A stretch of 64,000 bases of DNA from Novosphingobium sp. BW1 (GTDB taxonomy: Bacteria; Pseudomonadota; Alphaproteobacteria; Sphingomonadales; Sphingomonadaceae): contig NZ_VIRF01000041.1 in the NCBI RefSeq assembly GCF_008107685.1, forward strand, positions 124,001 through 188,000, read 5' to 3'. The notes under the pieces were generated by a model, which had not been told where the DNA came from, did no database searches, and saw nothing but the letters and a program-made list of their open reading frames with translations. Below are positions 37,331-48,366 of this stretch, one piece after another. Both the position numbers and the translations under genes were made by a program. The first letter of the stretch is position 1. Each line of letters starts with the position of its first letter.

Positions 37331-38989
37331 TCACATATTGGGATAGTTCGGTCCACCGCCGCCTTCGGGCGTGACCCATTCGATGTTCTGGGTCGGGTCC
37401 TTGATGTCGCAGGTCTTGCAGTGGACGCAGTTCTGCGCGTTGATCTGGAGCTTGAGGGCATCGCCCTCCGCGCTTTCATCCGCCACGAACTCGTAGACCC
37501 CTGCCGGGCAATAGCGCGCCTCGGGCCCTGCGTAGACCGGCAAATTGACCTTGGTCGGGATCGCCGGATCCTTGAGCAGAAGGTGGCAAGGCTGCTCTTC
37601 CTCGTGGTTGGTGAACGAGTAGGAGACGCTGGTGAGGCGGTCGAAGCTTATGACACCATCGGGCTTGGGATAGTCGATCGGCTTGTAAAGGTCCGCACGC
37701 TGCAAGCACGAGGCGTCGGTGTGGTGCTTCATCGGCTTGGTGATGCCAAAGCCGAAGAGCGTGCGCAGCCACATGTCCGCACCGGCAAGCACCGTGCCCA
37801 TCTCACCGCCCCACTTGGCAACGAGCGGCTCGGCGTTCTGGACGAGCTTCAGCTCATCGGCAATCCAGCTGGAGCGCACGGCATCATCATAGTCCTGCAG
37901 CGTGTCGTGCGCGCGCTCGGCCTTCACCGCCGCGGCGATGCTTTCGGCGGCGAGCATGCCGGACTTCATGGCGGTGTGGCTGCCCTTGATGCGCGGCACG
38001 TTGACGAAGCCTGCCGAGCACCCCGCGAGCACGCCGCCCGGGAAGGCCAGCTGCGGCACTGACTGCCAGCCCCCCTCGTTGATGGCGCGCGCGCCATACG
38101 CCACTCGCTTGCCGCCTTCCAGGATCGCCTTGATCTCGGGGTGCTGTTTCCAGCGCTGGAACTCCTCGAAAGGATAAATGTAGGGGTTCTTGTAGTCGAG
38201 TGCGGCGACAAAGCCCAAGGAGACCTGCCCGTTCGCCTGATGGTACAGGAAGCCACCGCCCCAGGCATCGTTCTCCGACAAGGGCCAGCCCTGCGTGTGG
38301 ATCACGCGGCCCGGCACGTGCTTGTCGGGGTCGATGTCCCACAATTCCTTCATGCCCAGACCATAGATCTGCGGCTCGCAGTTGGCTTCCAGGTCGTACT
38401 TGGCCTTGAGGCGCTTGGTCAGGTGCCCGCGCGCGCCCTCGCAGAAGACGGTGTACTTGCCGAGCAGGTTCATGCCCGGCTGGAAATCGGCCTTGGGTTC
38501 CCCATCACGGCCCACACCCATGTCGCCGGTCTGCACACCGATGACCGCGCCCGCCTCGTCGTAGAGGATCTCGGCGGCGGGGAAGCCGGGGAAGATCTCC
38601 ACTTCCAGCGCCTCGGCCTGCTCGGCCAGCCAGCGGCACAGGTTGCCCAAGGAGCCTGTGTAATTGCCGTGGTTCGACATGAACTTGGGTTGGATCGCGT
38701 GGGGGATCGAGAACTTCTTTCCGCGCGTCAGGTGCCAGTGCCAGTTGTCAGTCACCGGGGTCTCTGCCATCGGGCAGTCCATCTCGCGCCATTCGGGCAG
38801 CAGTTCGTCAAGCGCCTTGGGGTCGAAGGTAGCCCCCGAAAGGATGTGGGCACCAACCTCGGAGCCCTTTTCCAGCACGCAGACTTGAATATCGGGATCG
38901 ACCTGCTTCAGTCGAATCGCGGTCGACAGGCCCGCAGGCCCGCCGCCGACAATAACGACGTCATAAGGCATCTCTTCGCGTTCAATCAT
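37331..38989 (-). CDS. Electron transfer flavoprotein-ubiquinone oxidoreductase
   Basis: ETF-QO passes electrons from electron transfer flavoprotein (fatty-acid and amino-acid oxidation) to ubiquinone at the inner membrane. The 552-residue protein has the FAD-binding start YDVVIVGGGPAGLSTAIRLK, the ubiquinone/membrane region GWQSVPQLAFPGGVLAGCSA, and the [4Fe-4S] ferredoxin-like C-terminus NAQNCVHCKTCDIKDPTQNI. The final residues GGGGPNYPNM are typical. No etfAB gene is visible nearby. Confidence 0.95.
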   Translation of the reverse strand: MIEREEMPYDVVIVGGGPAGLSTAIRLKQVDPDIQVCVLEKGSEVGAHILSGATFDPKALDELLPEWREMDCPMAETPVTDNWHWHLTRGKKFSIPHAIQPKFMSNHGNYTGSLGNLCRWLAEQAEALEVEIFPGFPAAEILYDEAGAVIGVQTGDMGVGRDGEPKADFQPGMNLLGKYTVFCEGARGHLTKRLKAKYDLEANCEPQIYGLGMKELWDIDPDKHVPGRVIHTQGWPLSENDAWGGGFLYHQANGQVSLGFVAALDYKNPYIYPFEEFQRWKQHPEIKAILEGGKRVAYGARAINEGGWQSVPQLAFPGGVLAGCSAGFVNVPRIKGSHTAMKSGMLAAESIAAAVKAERAHDTLQDYDDAVRSSWIADELKLVQNAEPLVAKWGGEMGTVLAGADMWLRTLFGFGITKPMKHHTDASCLQRADLYKPIDYPKPDGVISFDRLTSVSYSFTNHEEEQPCHLLLKDPAIPTKVNLPVYAGPEARYCPAGVYEFVADESAEGDALKLQINAQNCVHCKTCDIKDPTQNIEWVTPEGGGGPNYPNM

Positions 38990-39079
38990 GGGGTCCCCTG
39001 ATCCAATACACCGATTTTGTTGCGCGCTTTATTCCCTTTGCCTTGATTGCTCGGTGCCGACAGGTCAATACCCCCCGCA

Positions 39080-39838
39080 ATGGATCACGGGTCAAACCAG
39101 CACTTTCTGTCAGATATCACGGGCGCGCTCGACTGGTGGAGACTGGCGGGCGTCGATTGCGATTATGTCGACGATCCGCAGGACTGGCTGGCGCCGCCCG
39201 AAGAGGAACTCCCCCCGCCAAGCGAGTGGAGCATCGCGCGCGCCGAGAACGAGGCGAAGGCCGCAATTGCGCCGGAGAACGCCAAGCGCATCGACATCGC
39301 GACCCTGCCTGCAACTCTGGAAGGCTTCGCCCCCTGGTGGAAGGCCGAGCCATTGCTGGCCCCCGGCTCGCTCGAAACGCGCATCGCGCCGGTCGGCAAG
39401 GCGGGCGCCGAGGTTATGGTGATCGTCGAGGCGCCCGAACGCGAGGACCGCGAAGGACTGCTCACAGGCCCCCATGGCCAGCTACTCGATGCGATCCTCG
39501 CCAGTGTCGGAATTTCCCGCGAGGACGCCTACCTCGCCAGCGCCCTGCCCCGCGCGATGCCCGCCCCGGATTGGGCCGAGGCGCGTGCGCTGGGCTTGGG
39601 CGATGTGCTGACGCACCATATCGGCCTTGTCGGCCCGAAACGGCTTTTCGTGCTGGGAGGGAACGTTCCAGCGCTTTTGGGCCACGAATCACCGCAACGG
39701 GCTGCCGTTTCGCGAAAATTTAACCATCAAGGAACATCGATACCCTTGCTCGCTTCCTGGGGCCTGGACTCGCTGCTGAACCGGCCGCGAACCAAACCGG
39801 TCCTGTGGAAGGCGATGCTCGACTGGACCGCCACCTGA
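39080..39838 (+). CDS. Uracil-DNA glycosylase-like protein without Fe-S cysteines
   Basis: A 252-residue protein whose C-terminal half follows the uracil-DNA glycosylase family 4/5 layout: MVIVEAPEREDREGLLTGPH, then GQLLDAILASVGISREDAYL, ASALPRAMPAP and KRLFVLGGNVPALLG. In active family 4 enzymes the first motif is GEAPG and four cysteines bind a [4Fe-4S] cluster. Both are absent here, so glycosylase activity is doubtful. The N-terminal 80 residues are acidic and unlike the family. ATG 39080 is preferred to an upstream TTG. It may be coupled to the lytic transglycosylase gene downstream. Confidence 0.65.
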   Translation: MDHGSNQHFLSDITGALDWWRLAGVDCDYVDDPQDWLAPPEEELPPPSEWSIARAENEAKAAIAPENAKRIDIATLPATLEGFAPWWKAEPLLAPGSLETRIAPVGKAGAEVMVIVEAPEREDREGLLTGPHGQLLDAILASVGISREDAYLASALPRAMPAPDWAEARALGLGDVLTHHIGLVGPKRLFVLGGNVPALLGHESPQRAAVSRKFNHQGTSIPLLASWGLDSLLNRPRTKPVLWKAMLDWTAT

Positions 39839-40047
39839 CAGGCCCTCCGCGCGACACAAAGGGTACTGGCAGGCGATGGGACAGGGCAAGGCGAAACACG
39901 CCGCACGAGGCCTCGCAAGGACCCGGCGGCACATATGCGAAACGGCATTTTTTCGGGGTACGCAACGTGAAACGAGTTTGGGGAACAGCACGCAGCCAGA
40001 CACAGGTCCGCAAGACCGCCAGTGCGCGTGATGCAATCGCAGGCACG

Positions 40048-41874
40048 ATGATCAGGACGCTCGACAAGGCTGCGCTGGGCGCTGCAGGGCTTGCCGCGCT
40101 TCTGTGCAGCGTAAGCACCGCCCATGCGAACAGCGCCGCAGTCGACTATTTCCGCAGCCGGGGGACCACCAGCGTCGTGCCCTCGTTGCTCAGCCACGAC
40201 GACCGGGACTACTACCGCGAGTACTTCGCTGCGGTCGAGGCCAAGGACTGGACCAAGGTGCAGCGCATGCTGGCCCAGCGCCCGGATGGCCCGATGCATC
40301 AGGAGGCCCGGGCCGAGTACTACCTCGCCGCCGGTTCGCCGAAGATCGAAGGGCCTGACCTTGCCGCCTGGCTGGCCGAGGGCACGCAGCTTCCCGGCGC
40401 CGACCAGATTACCCGCCTCGCCCAGCGTCGCGGCGTCTCCTCCACACCCGCACTCCCAAGCGAACAGAGCTTTGCGCGCCTGCCTACTCTGCCCAAGCGC
40501 GTTCGCCCCTCCTCGATCAACGACGGCACCATGCCCGAGGCGATCTCCTCCGCCATCGTCGACCACATCAAGGCCGACGATCCGGCAGGCGCACGCATGC
40601 TGCTCGACGGGGTCGACGCCAGTCTCTCGGGCTCGGCCCGCGCGGAATGGCGCCAGAAGGTCGCGTGGAGCTACTACATCTCCAACCAGGACGCGCCAGC
40701 CTACGAAATGGCCCAGTTCGCGACGCAAGGCGTGGGCCCCTGGGTCGGCGAGGCGTGGTGGACCGCCGGGCTCGCGGCCTGGCGCATCGGCGACTTCGAC
40801 GGCGCGGCAGAGGCCTTCGCCAATTGCGCAAAGTCGGCGGAGAACGATGAGCTCAAGAGCGCGGGCTACTACTGGAACGCGCGCGCTCTGACCCGCGCGC
40901 GCCGCCCCGAACTGGCCGCCGACGTGTTACGCATGGCCGCCGCGCGCCACGAAACACTCTACGGCATGCTCGCGGTCGAGCAGCTGGGCATGCAGCTTCC
41001 CGCCCAGCACGCGCAGGCCGACTTCTCACAATCCGACTGGCAGAAGCTGCGCGGTATTCCCAACGTGCGCACAGCCGTCTCGCTCGCCGAGATCGGCGAG
41101 GATGGCCTTGCCGACGAAGTGCTGCGCCACCAGGCGCGCATTGGGGAGGCGTCGCAGTATGCCCCGCTTTCGCGTCTCGCGCGCGATCTCGGCCTCCCTC
41201 AGACCCAGCTGTGGATGGCCTACAACGCACCGCGCGGCGGCCGTCCGGACCCGGCTTCACGCTTCCCCACGCCCAAGTGGGCGCCTGCCAACGGCTGGCG
41301 CGTCGACCCGGCGCTGGTCTACGCCCACGCGTTGCAGGAATCGATCTTCCACACCAGCATCGTCAGTCCGGCAGGCGCGCGCGGCCTGATGCAAATCATG
41401 CCCGCCGCCGCGCGCGATCACGCCGCCTCGCTCGGCGTCTCGGGTTCGGCGAGCGACCTCAACAAGCCCGACATCAACCTTGCCTTCGGCCAGAACCACC
41501 TGCTCATGCTTCAAAACGACAGCGGCACGCAGGGGCTGCTGCCCAAGGTCATGGCCGCCTACAACGCAGGGCCCGTGCCGGTCCGCCGCTGGAACACCGA
41601 AGTGCGCGACGGCGGCGATCCGCTGCTGTGGATGGAGTCGCTGCCCTACTGGGAAACGCGCGGCTACGTGAATATCGTCATGCGCAACTACTGGATGTAC
41701 GAGCGCCAGGCGGGCGGCGAATCCGAGAGCCGGATGGCGCTGGCCCAGGGCATGTGGCCCACCTTCCCCGGCCTGTCAGGCTCCAAGGGCGTGCGCATGT
41801 CGGCCAACGGCCAGCTCGCCACACCCCAGTCACTGCACACAGGCGCCGTGCGCTTTGCCGACAGCCGCCGCTGA
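40048..41874 (+). CDS. Soluble lytic murein transglycosylase (Slt70-like)
   Basis: The 608-residue periplasmic enzyme cleaves the glycan strand of peptidoglycan, forming 1,6-anhydro-muropeptides. It has a signal peptide (LGAAGLAALLCSVSTAHA) and a long superhelical alpha-domain (about residues 30-430). The catalytic SLT domain has the glutamate in VYAHALQESIFHTSIVSPAG, then ARGLMQIMPAAARDHA and MAAYNAGPVPVRRWN. The start at 40048 opens the signal peptide; an in-frame GTG at 39967 would give a longer n-region. Its products would feed the recycling enzymes near 60 kb. Confidence 0.9.
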   Translation: MIRTLDKAALGAAGLAALLCSVSTAHANSAAVDYFRSRGTTSVVPSLLSHDDRDYYREYFAAVEAKDWTKVQRMLAQRPDGPMHQEARAEYYLAAGSPKIEGPDLAAWLAEGTQLPGADQITRLAQRRGVSSTPALPSEQSFARLPTLPKRVRPSSINDGTMPEAISSAIVDHIKADDPAGARMLLDGVDASLSGSARAEWRQKVAWSYYISNQDAPAYEMAQFATQGVGPWVGEAWWTAGLAAWRIGDFDGAAEAFANCAKSAENDELKSAGYYWNARALTRARRPELAADVLRMAAARHETLYGMLAVEQLGMQLPAQHAQADFSQSDWQKLRGIPNVRTAVSLAEIGEDGLADEVLRHQARIGEASQYAPLSRLARDLGLPQTQLWMAYNAPRGGRPDPASRFPTPKWAPANGWRVDPALVYAHALQESIFHTSIVSPAGARGLMQIMPAAARDHAASLGVSGSASDLNKPDINLAFGQNHLLMLQNDSGTQGLLPKVMAAYNAGPVPVRRWNTEVRDGGDPLLWMESLPYWETRGYVNIVMRNYWMYERQAGGESESRMALAQGMWPTFPGLSGSKGVRMSANGQLATPQSLHTGAVRFADSRR

Positions 41875-41905
41875 CACTCGCTGAAACACCAGGACCCGTA
41901 CCGCC

Positions 41906-42433
41906 TTGGCCATCGACACCAACCGCACGTTCAAGCCCATCAACATCGCGCTTCTGACCGTTTCCGACACGCGCGGCCCCGAGGATGACACCTCGGGCGA
42001 CATCCTCGCCGAGCGGATCAGGGGAGCAGGGCACAAGCTGGTCGCGCGCGCGATCGAGCGCGACGATGCCCAGCGCCTCGTCAGCCGCCTCAACGACTGG
42101 ATCGACGACCAAGGCATCGACGCCATCGTCTCGACGGGAGGCACCGGCCTTACCGGGCGCGACGTGACCCCCGAGGCGCTCGACAGAGTGAAGGAAAAGG
42201 ACATCCCCGGCTTTGGCGAGCTGTTCCGCTGGATCAGCTACCAGACCATTGGCACCTCGACCGTGCAGAGCCGAGCCATGGCCGTGCTCAGCCGCGGCAC
42301 CTACATCTTTGCGCTTCCCGGCTCGAACGGCGCGGTCAAGGACGGCTGGGACGGCATCCTCGCTGAACAGCTCGACGCGCGCAACCGGCCTTGCAATTTC
42401 GTGGAATTGATGCCGCGCCTGCGCGAAATCTAA
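41906..42433 (+). CDS. moaB: Molybdenum cofactor biosynthesis protein MoaB
   Basis: MoaB/MogA proteins adenylylate molybdopterin before molybdate insertion. The 175-residue protein has the family motifs NIALLTVSDTRGPEDDTSGD, IVSTGGTGLTGRDVTPEAL, GTSTVQSRAMAVL and ALPGSNGAVKDGWDGIL. The start is a TTG at 41906, giving MAIDTNRTFKPINIALLTVS, which matches family N-termini; no ATG is available nearby. It follows the transglycosylase gene by about 30 bases on the same strand. An intergenic repeat element follows. Confidence 0.92.
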   Translation: MAIDTNRTFKPINIALLTVSDTRGPEDDTSGDILAERIRGAGHKLVARAIERDDAQRLVSRLNDWIDDQGIDAIVSTGGTGLTGRDVTPEALDRVKEKDIPGFGELFRWISYQTIGTSTVQSRAMAVLSRGTYIFALPGSNGAVKDGWDGILAEQLDARNRPCNFVELMPRLREI

Positions 42434-42449
42434 GCAGGCAAAAGGATAT

Positions 42450-42570
42450 CCGCGGGCCATCGCCTTCGGGCTTCCCGTACCGTCTGGCTTACCTTACACG
42501 CGCCACCGTGGGTGAAAAGACGGCGTCGCCCTATCTCGGGGCAAGGGGAAATAGCCCCTTGGAAAACCTG
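42450..42570. repeat. Dispersed intergenic element, copy D
   Basis: The core CGGGCCATCGCCTTCGGGCT begins at 42453, and the next about 50 bases (TTCCCGTACCGTCTGGCTTA, then CGCGCCACC) align with the minus strand of copy C. It ends with a hairpin AAGGGG-AAATAG-CCCCTT near 42549. It lies between moaB and malQ, in tandem rather than convergent orientation. The rest of the gap to 42904 shows no gene. Confidence 0.5.
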
Positions 42571-42904
42571 TCTTATACCTTTCCAGGGTACGATCCCGCG
42601 CACCGCGCCCTCGGGCCAATGCGCGAGAATGTCATGCCCTGCGCATCTCGTGCGCTGCGCTCCGCGGCCCTCCACCTCCTCGCAAATCCAGGAAGCGGGC
42701 GACCTATCCCGGCCGAACTCCAAGCTCGTCATGTGGACATGGTTGTGGATATTCTGTTCGTAGCGTGAGGATATCGTGCCGATAGCAGGTGGGTAACCAC
42801 GCGCCCCGCATGGCCGCCTGCGCCGATCAAGACGATTGCCGAGCCCCCCTGATTGCAAGTACGCTTGGCAGGGCGCCATCTTGCGCCTGTGCCAGGAGAC
42901 CGCC

Positions 42905-44974
42905 TTGGAGCCTTCCCCCGATCCGTGCGCCCGTGCTCTTGATCCGGGCGATCCGGCCACTTCGCTCCATGCGCTTGCCAAGGCGCTCGGCCTTTCGCGG
43001 CACTGGCGCGATGTCGAGGGACGCGACCAGACCGTATCGGACACCGCGCTCGCCCGCATCGTCACGGCTTTGGGCTACCCTTCCGCCACACCTCAGGCGC
43101 TCACCCGCAGCCACGCACGCCTTGCCATCGCAGCGCGCAGTCTGCCCGCGATGCTCGTCACCGAGGTCGGTCGGCCAACCCCGCTTCCTGCCAGCCTCAC
43201 CCGCGCGCGCGTGACCGCCGAAAACGGCGAGGTGCAGGACGTGACGCTGGAGGCCGGGATCCTGCCAGCCATCAACACCCCCGGCTACCACCAGGTCAGC
43301 CTCTACGGCCACCAACTGACGCTGGCCGTCGCGCCGACCCGCAGCCCGACATTGGCCGACGTCCTGCCCAAAGCACGCCAAGGCGAGCGTCTCTGGGGCC
43401 CGGCCGTACAGATCCCCGCCCTGCGTTCGGCGTGCAGCGGCCAGCCCTACGGCACGCTCGCCGAACTGGCCGAGACCGTGGACCTCTTTGCCGCACGCGG
43501 GGCCGACGCGCTGGCCATCAACCCTATCCACGCCCTCTTTGCAGGGGTTGGCGAGGGGTACAGCCCCTATTCCCCTTCAAGCCGCCTCCACCTCAACACT
43601 GCACTCGCCGCGCCCGAACTGGCCGGCCTCCCCACGCTGGATATTCGCGGTTCCAACGAACCTGCATTCATCAACTGGGAAGAGGCGCTGCCCCGTCAGC
43701 ACGCCGCGCTGCGCGCACTGTTCGACGGGCTCGATCCCGCCACGCGTGCGCGCATTGCCGCCGAGACTGCAGGGGATGAAAGCTTGCAGCGCCAGGCCCT
43801 GTTCGACGCGCTCGACGTCCACCACCGCGGCCACGGGCGCGCACGCTGGCAGGACTGGCCCGCCAAGCACCGCGATCCTGATGGCAAGGGCGCCGCGCAC
43901 TTTGCCAAGGCCCATGCCGAGGACGTCGCCTTCCATGCCTTCACACAGTGGCTGACAGCCAAGGGGCTCGACGCGGTGCAGGCGCGCGCGAAGGCCGCGG
44001 GCATGGCGATCGGGCTCGTCGGAGATCTGGCCGTGGGCGTCCACACCGCAGGCGCGGACGCCTGGGCGCTGCAGGGCGCGATGCTAGAGGGGCTCACCAT
44101 CGGCGCGCCGCCCGATCCGCTCGGCCCACTCGGCCAGAACTGGACGCTCACGGGATTCTCGCCGCAGGGCCTGCAGCGCACCGGCTATGCGCCTTGGATC
44201 GCGATGCTACGCGCGGCACTCTCGCGCACTGGCGCGCTGCGCATCGACCACGCCTTCGGCATGGCCCGGCTCTGGGTAATTCCGGACGGCGAAGGCCCGG
44301 AGGAAGGTGCCTACCTTTCCTATCCTTTCGAGGACATGCTGCGCCTTGCCGTCCTGGAAGCGCACCGGGCAGGCGCGCTTCTCATCGCCGAAAACCTGGG
44401 AACCGCCCCCTTCGGCTTCCTCGGCGCGCTGGAGGAACGCCGCCTCCTCGACATGCGTGTGCTCTGGTTCGAGCGCGCCGCCGACGAGGGCTTCATTGGC
44501 GCGGGCGACTACCCGGCCGACAGCGTGGCAATGACCGGTACGCACGACACAGCGACCATCGCAGGCTGGTGGCGCGGGCGCGATCTCGACTGGGCGCAGG
44601 ACCTGGGCCGCCTGCCCGAAGGCACCACGCGCGAGGACGCCGAACGCAAGCGCGCGTGGGACCGGGGGCTCCTGTGGGCCAGCCTCACCCATGACGCCAC
44701 GCCGCGCCCAGAGCCCGGCGATCCCGCCCCGGTCCTGAAGGCCGCCCTCATGCACATCGGCAAGAGCCCGGCCGGGCTCGCCATCGCCCCGCTCGAGGAT
44801 ATTCTGGGCGAGAGCGAGCAACCCAACCTGCCCGGCACCGTCACCGAGCACCCTAACTGGCGCCGCCGGCTGGCGCGGCCACTGGGGGAATGGTTGCAGG
44901 ATGCGCAGATCACCGGAAGGATCTCGGCGCTGGACACCGCGCGCAAGGCGCCGGCCGATCCGCCCTCCGGTTAG
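42905..44974 (+). CDS. malQ: 4-alpha-glucanotransferase (amylomaltase)
   Basis: MalQ (GH77) transfers alpha-1,4-glucan segments in maltodextrin and glycogen metabolism. The 689-residue protein has the catalytic nucleophile region GALRIDHAFGMARLWVIPDG, the acid/base and transition-state residues in LLIAENLGTAPFGFLG, and the third carboxylate in MTGTHDTATIAGWW. The start is a TTG at 42905, chosen because AGGAG lies six bases upstream and no ATG fits. No glycogen genes are next to it, but phosphoglucomutase lies 1.6 kb away. Confidence 0.92.
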   Translation: MEPSPDPCARALDPGDPATSLHALAKALGLSRHWRDVEGRDQTVSDTALARIVTALGYPSATPQALTRSHARLAIAARSLPAMLVTEVGRPTPLPASLTRARVTAENGEVQDVTLEAGILPAINTPGYHQVSLYGHQLTLAVAPTRSPTLADVLPKARQGERLWGPAVQIPALRSACSGQPYGTLAELAETVDLFAARGADALAINPIHALFAGVGEGYSPYSPSSRLHLNTALAAPELAGLPTLDIRGSNEPAFINWEEALPRQHAALRALFDGLDPATRARIAAETAGDESLQRQALFDALDVHHRGHGRARWQDWPAKHRDPDGKGAAHFAKAHAEDVAFHAFTQWLTAKGLDAVQARAKAAGMAIGLVGDLAVGVHTAGADAWALQGAMLEGLTIGAPPDPLGPLGQNWTLTGFSPQGLQRTGYAPWIAMLRAALSRTGALRIDHAFGMARLWVIPDGEGPEEGAYLSYPFEDMLRLAVLEAHRAGALLIAENLGTAPFGFLGALEERRLLDMRVLWFERAADEGFIGAGDYPADSVAMTGTHDTATIAGWWRGRDLDWAQDLGRLPEGTTREDAERKRAWDRGLLWASLTHDATPRPEPGDPAPVLKAALMHIGKSPAGLAIAPLEDILGESEQPNLPGTVTEHPNWRRRLARPLGEWLQDAQITGRISALDTARKAPADPPSG

Positions 44975-44991
44975 AAAAATCAGAAAAGATG

Positions 44992-45103
44992 ATTCGGGCC
45001 ATCGCCCTCAGGCTCTCAAAACTGGCGACCTCGGGGCTCTCACACCGCCTTGGCTGAGAATGGCAAAGTCGCCGGTCGCGGAGGCAAGGGGCGATGGTCC
45101 ACC
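44992..45103. repeat. Dispersed inverted-repeat intergenic element, copy B
   Basis: The element lies between the convergent malQ and FadL-type genes. The outer arms are CGGGCCATCGCCCTCAGGCT (from 44995) and CAAGGGGCGATGGTCC (45086-45101). The inner arms are ACTGGCGACC and GTCGCCGGT. Its reverse complement aligns along its whole length with copy A (11431-11546). It reaches to within a few bases of the FadL-type stop codon, so it may provide a terminator for both genes. Confidence 0.6.
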
Positions 45104-46379
45104 TCAGAGCTTCAGACCCAGCGAAAACCCTACCGAGGTCTCCGCCAGCGACACGTCCGCCTCGCCGCCACCGAAGGGCGCGGGGATCGATCCCTCGCCG
45201 TGCACCGTCTGGCGCGGGGCGCGCATGGCGTAGCCGGTGATCTCCGCGCTGCCCGAGAGGGCGAACGTCGCACCCAGCGTGTAGTGGCTGCGCACAACAC
45301 CCGGCGCAAAGATGTTGAGGAGCGTTTGCGCGCGCGGCACCGGGTTGTCCGAGCGGCCATACCCTGCGCGCAGGGTCAGCCTGTCGGATGCGCTGTAGAC
45401 GGCGCCCAGCTTCCACACCTCGACATCGCGCCAGCCGAAACCGGGGCCTCCTTCGGACCCGAAAGGGCGCCCCTGAAAGAGTGCGTCGATAGGATTGCCG
45501 ACCGCGGCGACACCGCCATAGTTGATGCGCTTGTAATCCGCCCGCCGGAACAGGCGTGAGCGCGGCGCCCAGCCCCCAGGCCTCGGGCACCTCGAAGCTC
45601 CCGCCATCGGCAAAGAGCCCCGCGTAGCGATCAAGATCGCCGGTCTTGACCTTGGACTGGTAGAACGCGCCGACCTTGAGGAACGGCGTGAGCTGGCCAA
45701 GATAGCCCAGCCGCACGCCGACGCCCGCCGACCAGTCGGTCCCCCGGTTGGTGAAGTTCGAAGGAGCCTGCGAATAGCCCGCGAAAGGCTGTGCGCCGGT
45801 CATCTCGAAGCCCTGCAACACGATCACCGGCGACACACCGAGCGAATGGCCAGGTACGGCCTCAACCGCCAGCGTCGGCGAAACCTGAATCTGCTGGAGA
45901 TTGACGCCTGCGGCCCCTTCCGCCCCGAAGCTGGCAAAGGGGTTGGCCTTGTAATGGGTATTCATGCCCCCGTTGCCGTTGATCGCGAGGCCAAGCGCCA
46001 CACGGTCCGCAAGCGGGCGGACATATCCGATCTCGGGGAGCACGAAGGGATTGCTGCCGTTGCCCGAATAGCGCCCGTCGAGCCCGGCACCATTACCCGT
46101 GATCTCTGCCCCGCGATCAGGCACGAAGAGTTCGACGCAGATGTCGAGTCGGTGGCCGAGCGAGGTGGCGGCGGCCGGGTTGGCGGCGATGGCAAGAGCG
46201 TCCTGCGGCATCGCGATGCCGACCCCGCCCGCGCCCTTTGCCTTCGCCCCCGAACCATTGAGGAAGTAACCGTCGGTCGCCTGCGCAGGGCTGGCGAAAA
46301 GGACGAGAGCGGCGGCGCTGACGGCAAGGGCCGCGCGCGGCGCGCGGGCACCGCCGGCGCGGATCACGAAAGTAGACAT
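45104..46379 (-). pseudogene. FadL/OmpP1/TodX outer membrane transporter, frameshifted
   Basis: FadL-type barrels carry long-chain fatty acids or aromatic hydrocarbons across the outer membrane. The N-terminus (start 46379, signal ALAVSAAALVLFASPAQA) is followed by TDGYFLNGSGAKAKGAGGVG, AMPQDALAIAANPAAATSLG and the rest of the barrel up to WGLGAALTPVPA. There the frame breaks. The next frame resumes with ADYKRINYGGVAAVGNPIDA and ends in a proper barrel C-terminus (ETSVGFSLGLKL). Removing one G from the GGG at 45542-45544 restores a protein of about 424 residues, the normal family length. A decay event or a sequence error. Confidence 0.8.
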
Positions 46380-46485
46380 GGAAGGTGCGGCGATCCCTGA
46401 AAGCGGTAGATGACCGGGATCGAACACGCCCCGGTGTGCAGGGGGCCTGCCCTGATGATTTGCACGCCTTGGGAAAGAAAGATTC

Positions 46486-46533
46486 CCTAGTTGCCCGCAA
46501 ACCGCGAGATAGCGTGTCCTGCGGGCAACTAGG
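46486..46533. other. Perfect 14-bp hairpin between the FadL-type gene and pgm
   Basis: CCTAGTTGCCCGCA (46486-46499) and TGCGGGCAACTAGG (46520-46533) are perfect inverted copies with a 20-base loop. The hairpin lies downstream of the pgm-side intergenic region and upstream of the FadL-type start, both on the minus strand. A second small hairpin (GCAGG/CCTGC) follows at about 46541. No T run is present. It could be an operator, an mRNA-stabilising stem-loop or a remnant of a repeat. Confidence 0.55.
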
Positions 46534-46565
46534 ACCGGAGCAGGCGTCCTGCCCCGGCCTCCCGA

Positions 46566-48305
<1,740 letters not shown>

Positions 48306-48366
48306 CTATTTGGAAAATTTACGTGCACCCTACGCATCCCGGCGACGGGATGGCCGCCTTCTGCGG

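Noticed and set aside
42434..42904. Possible gene between moaB and malQ
   Set aside because: Frames are short and Arg/Ala/Pro-rich with no start signals. The stretch is better explained by the repeat element and non-coding DNA.
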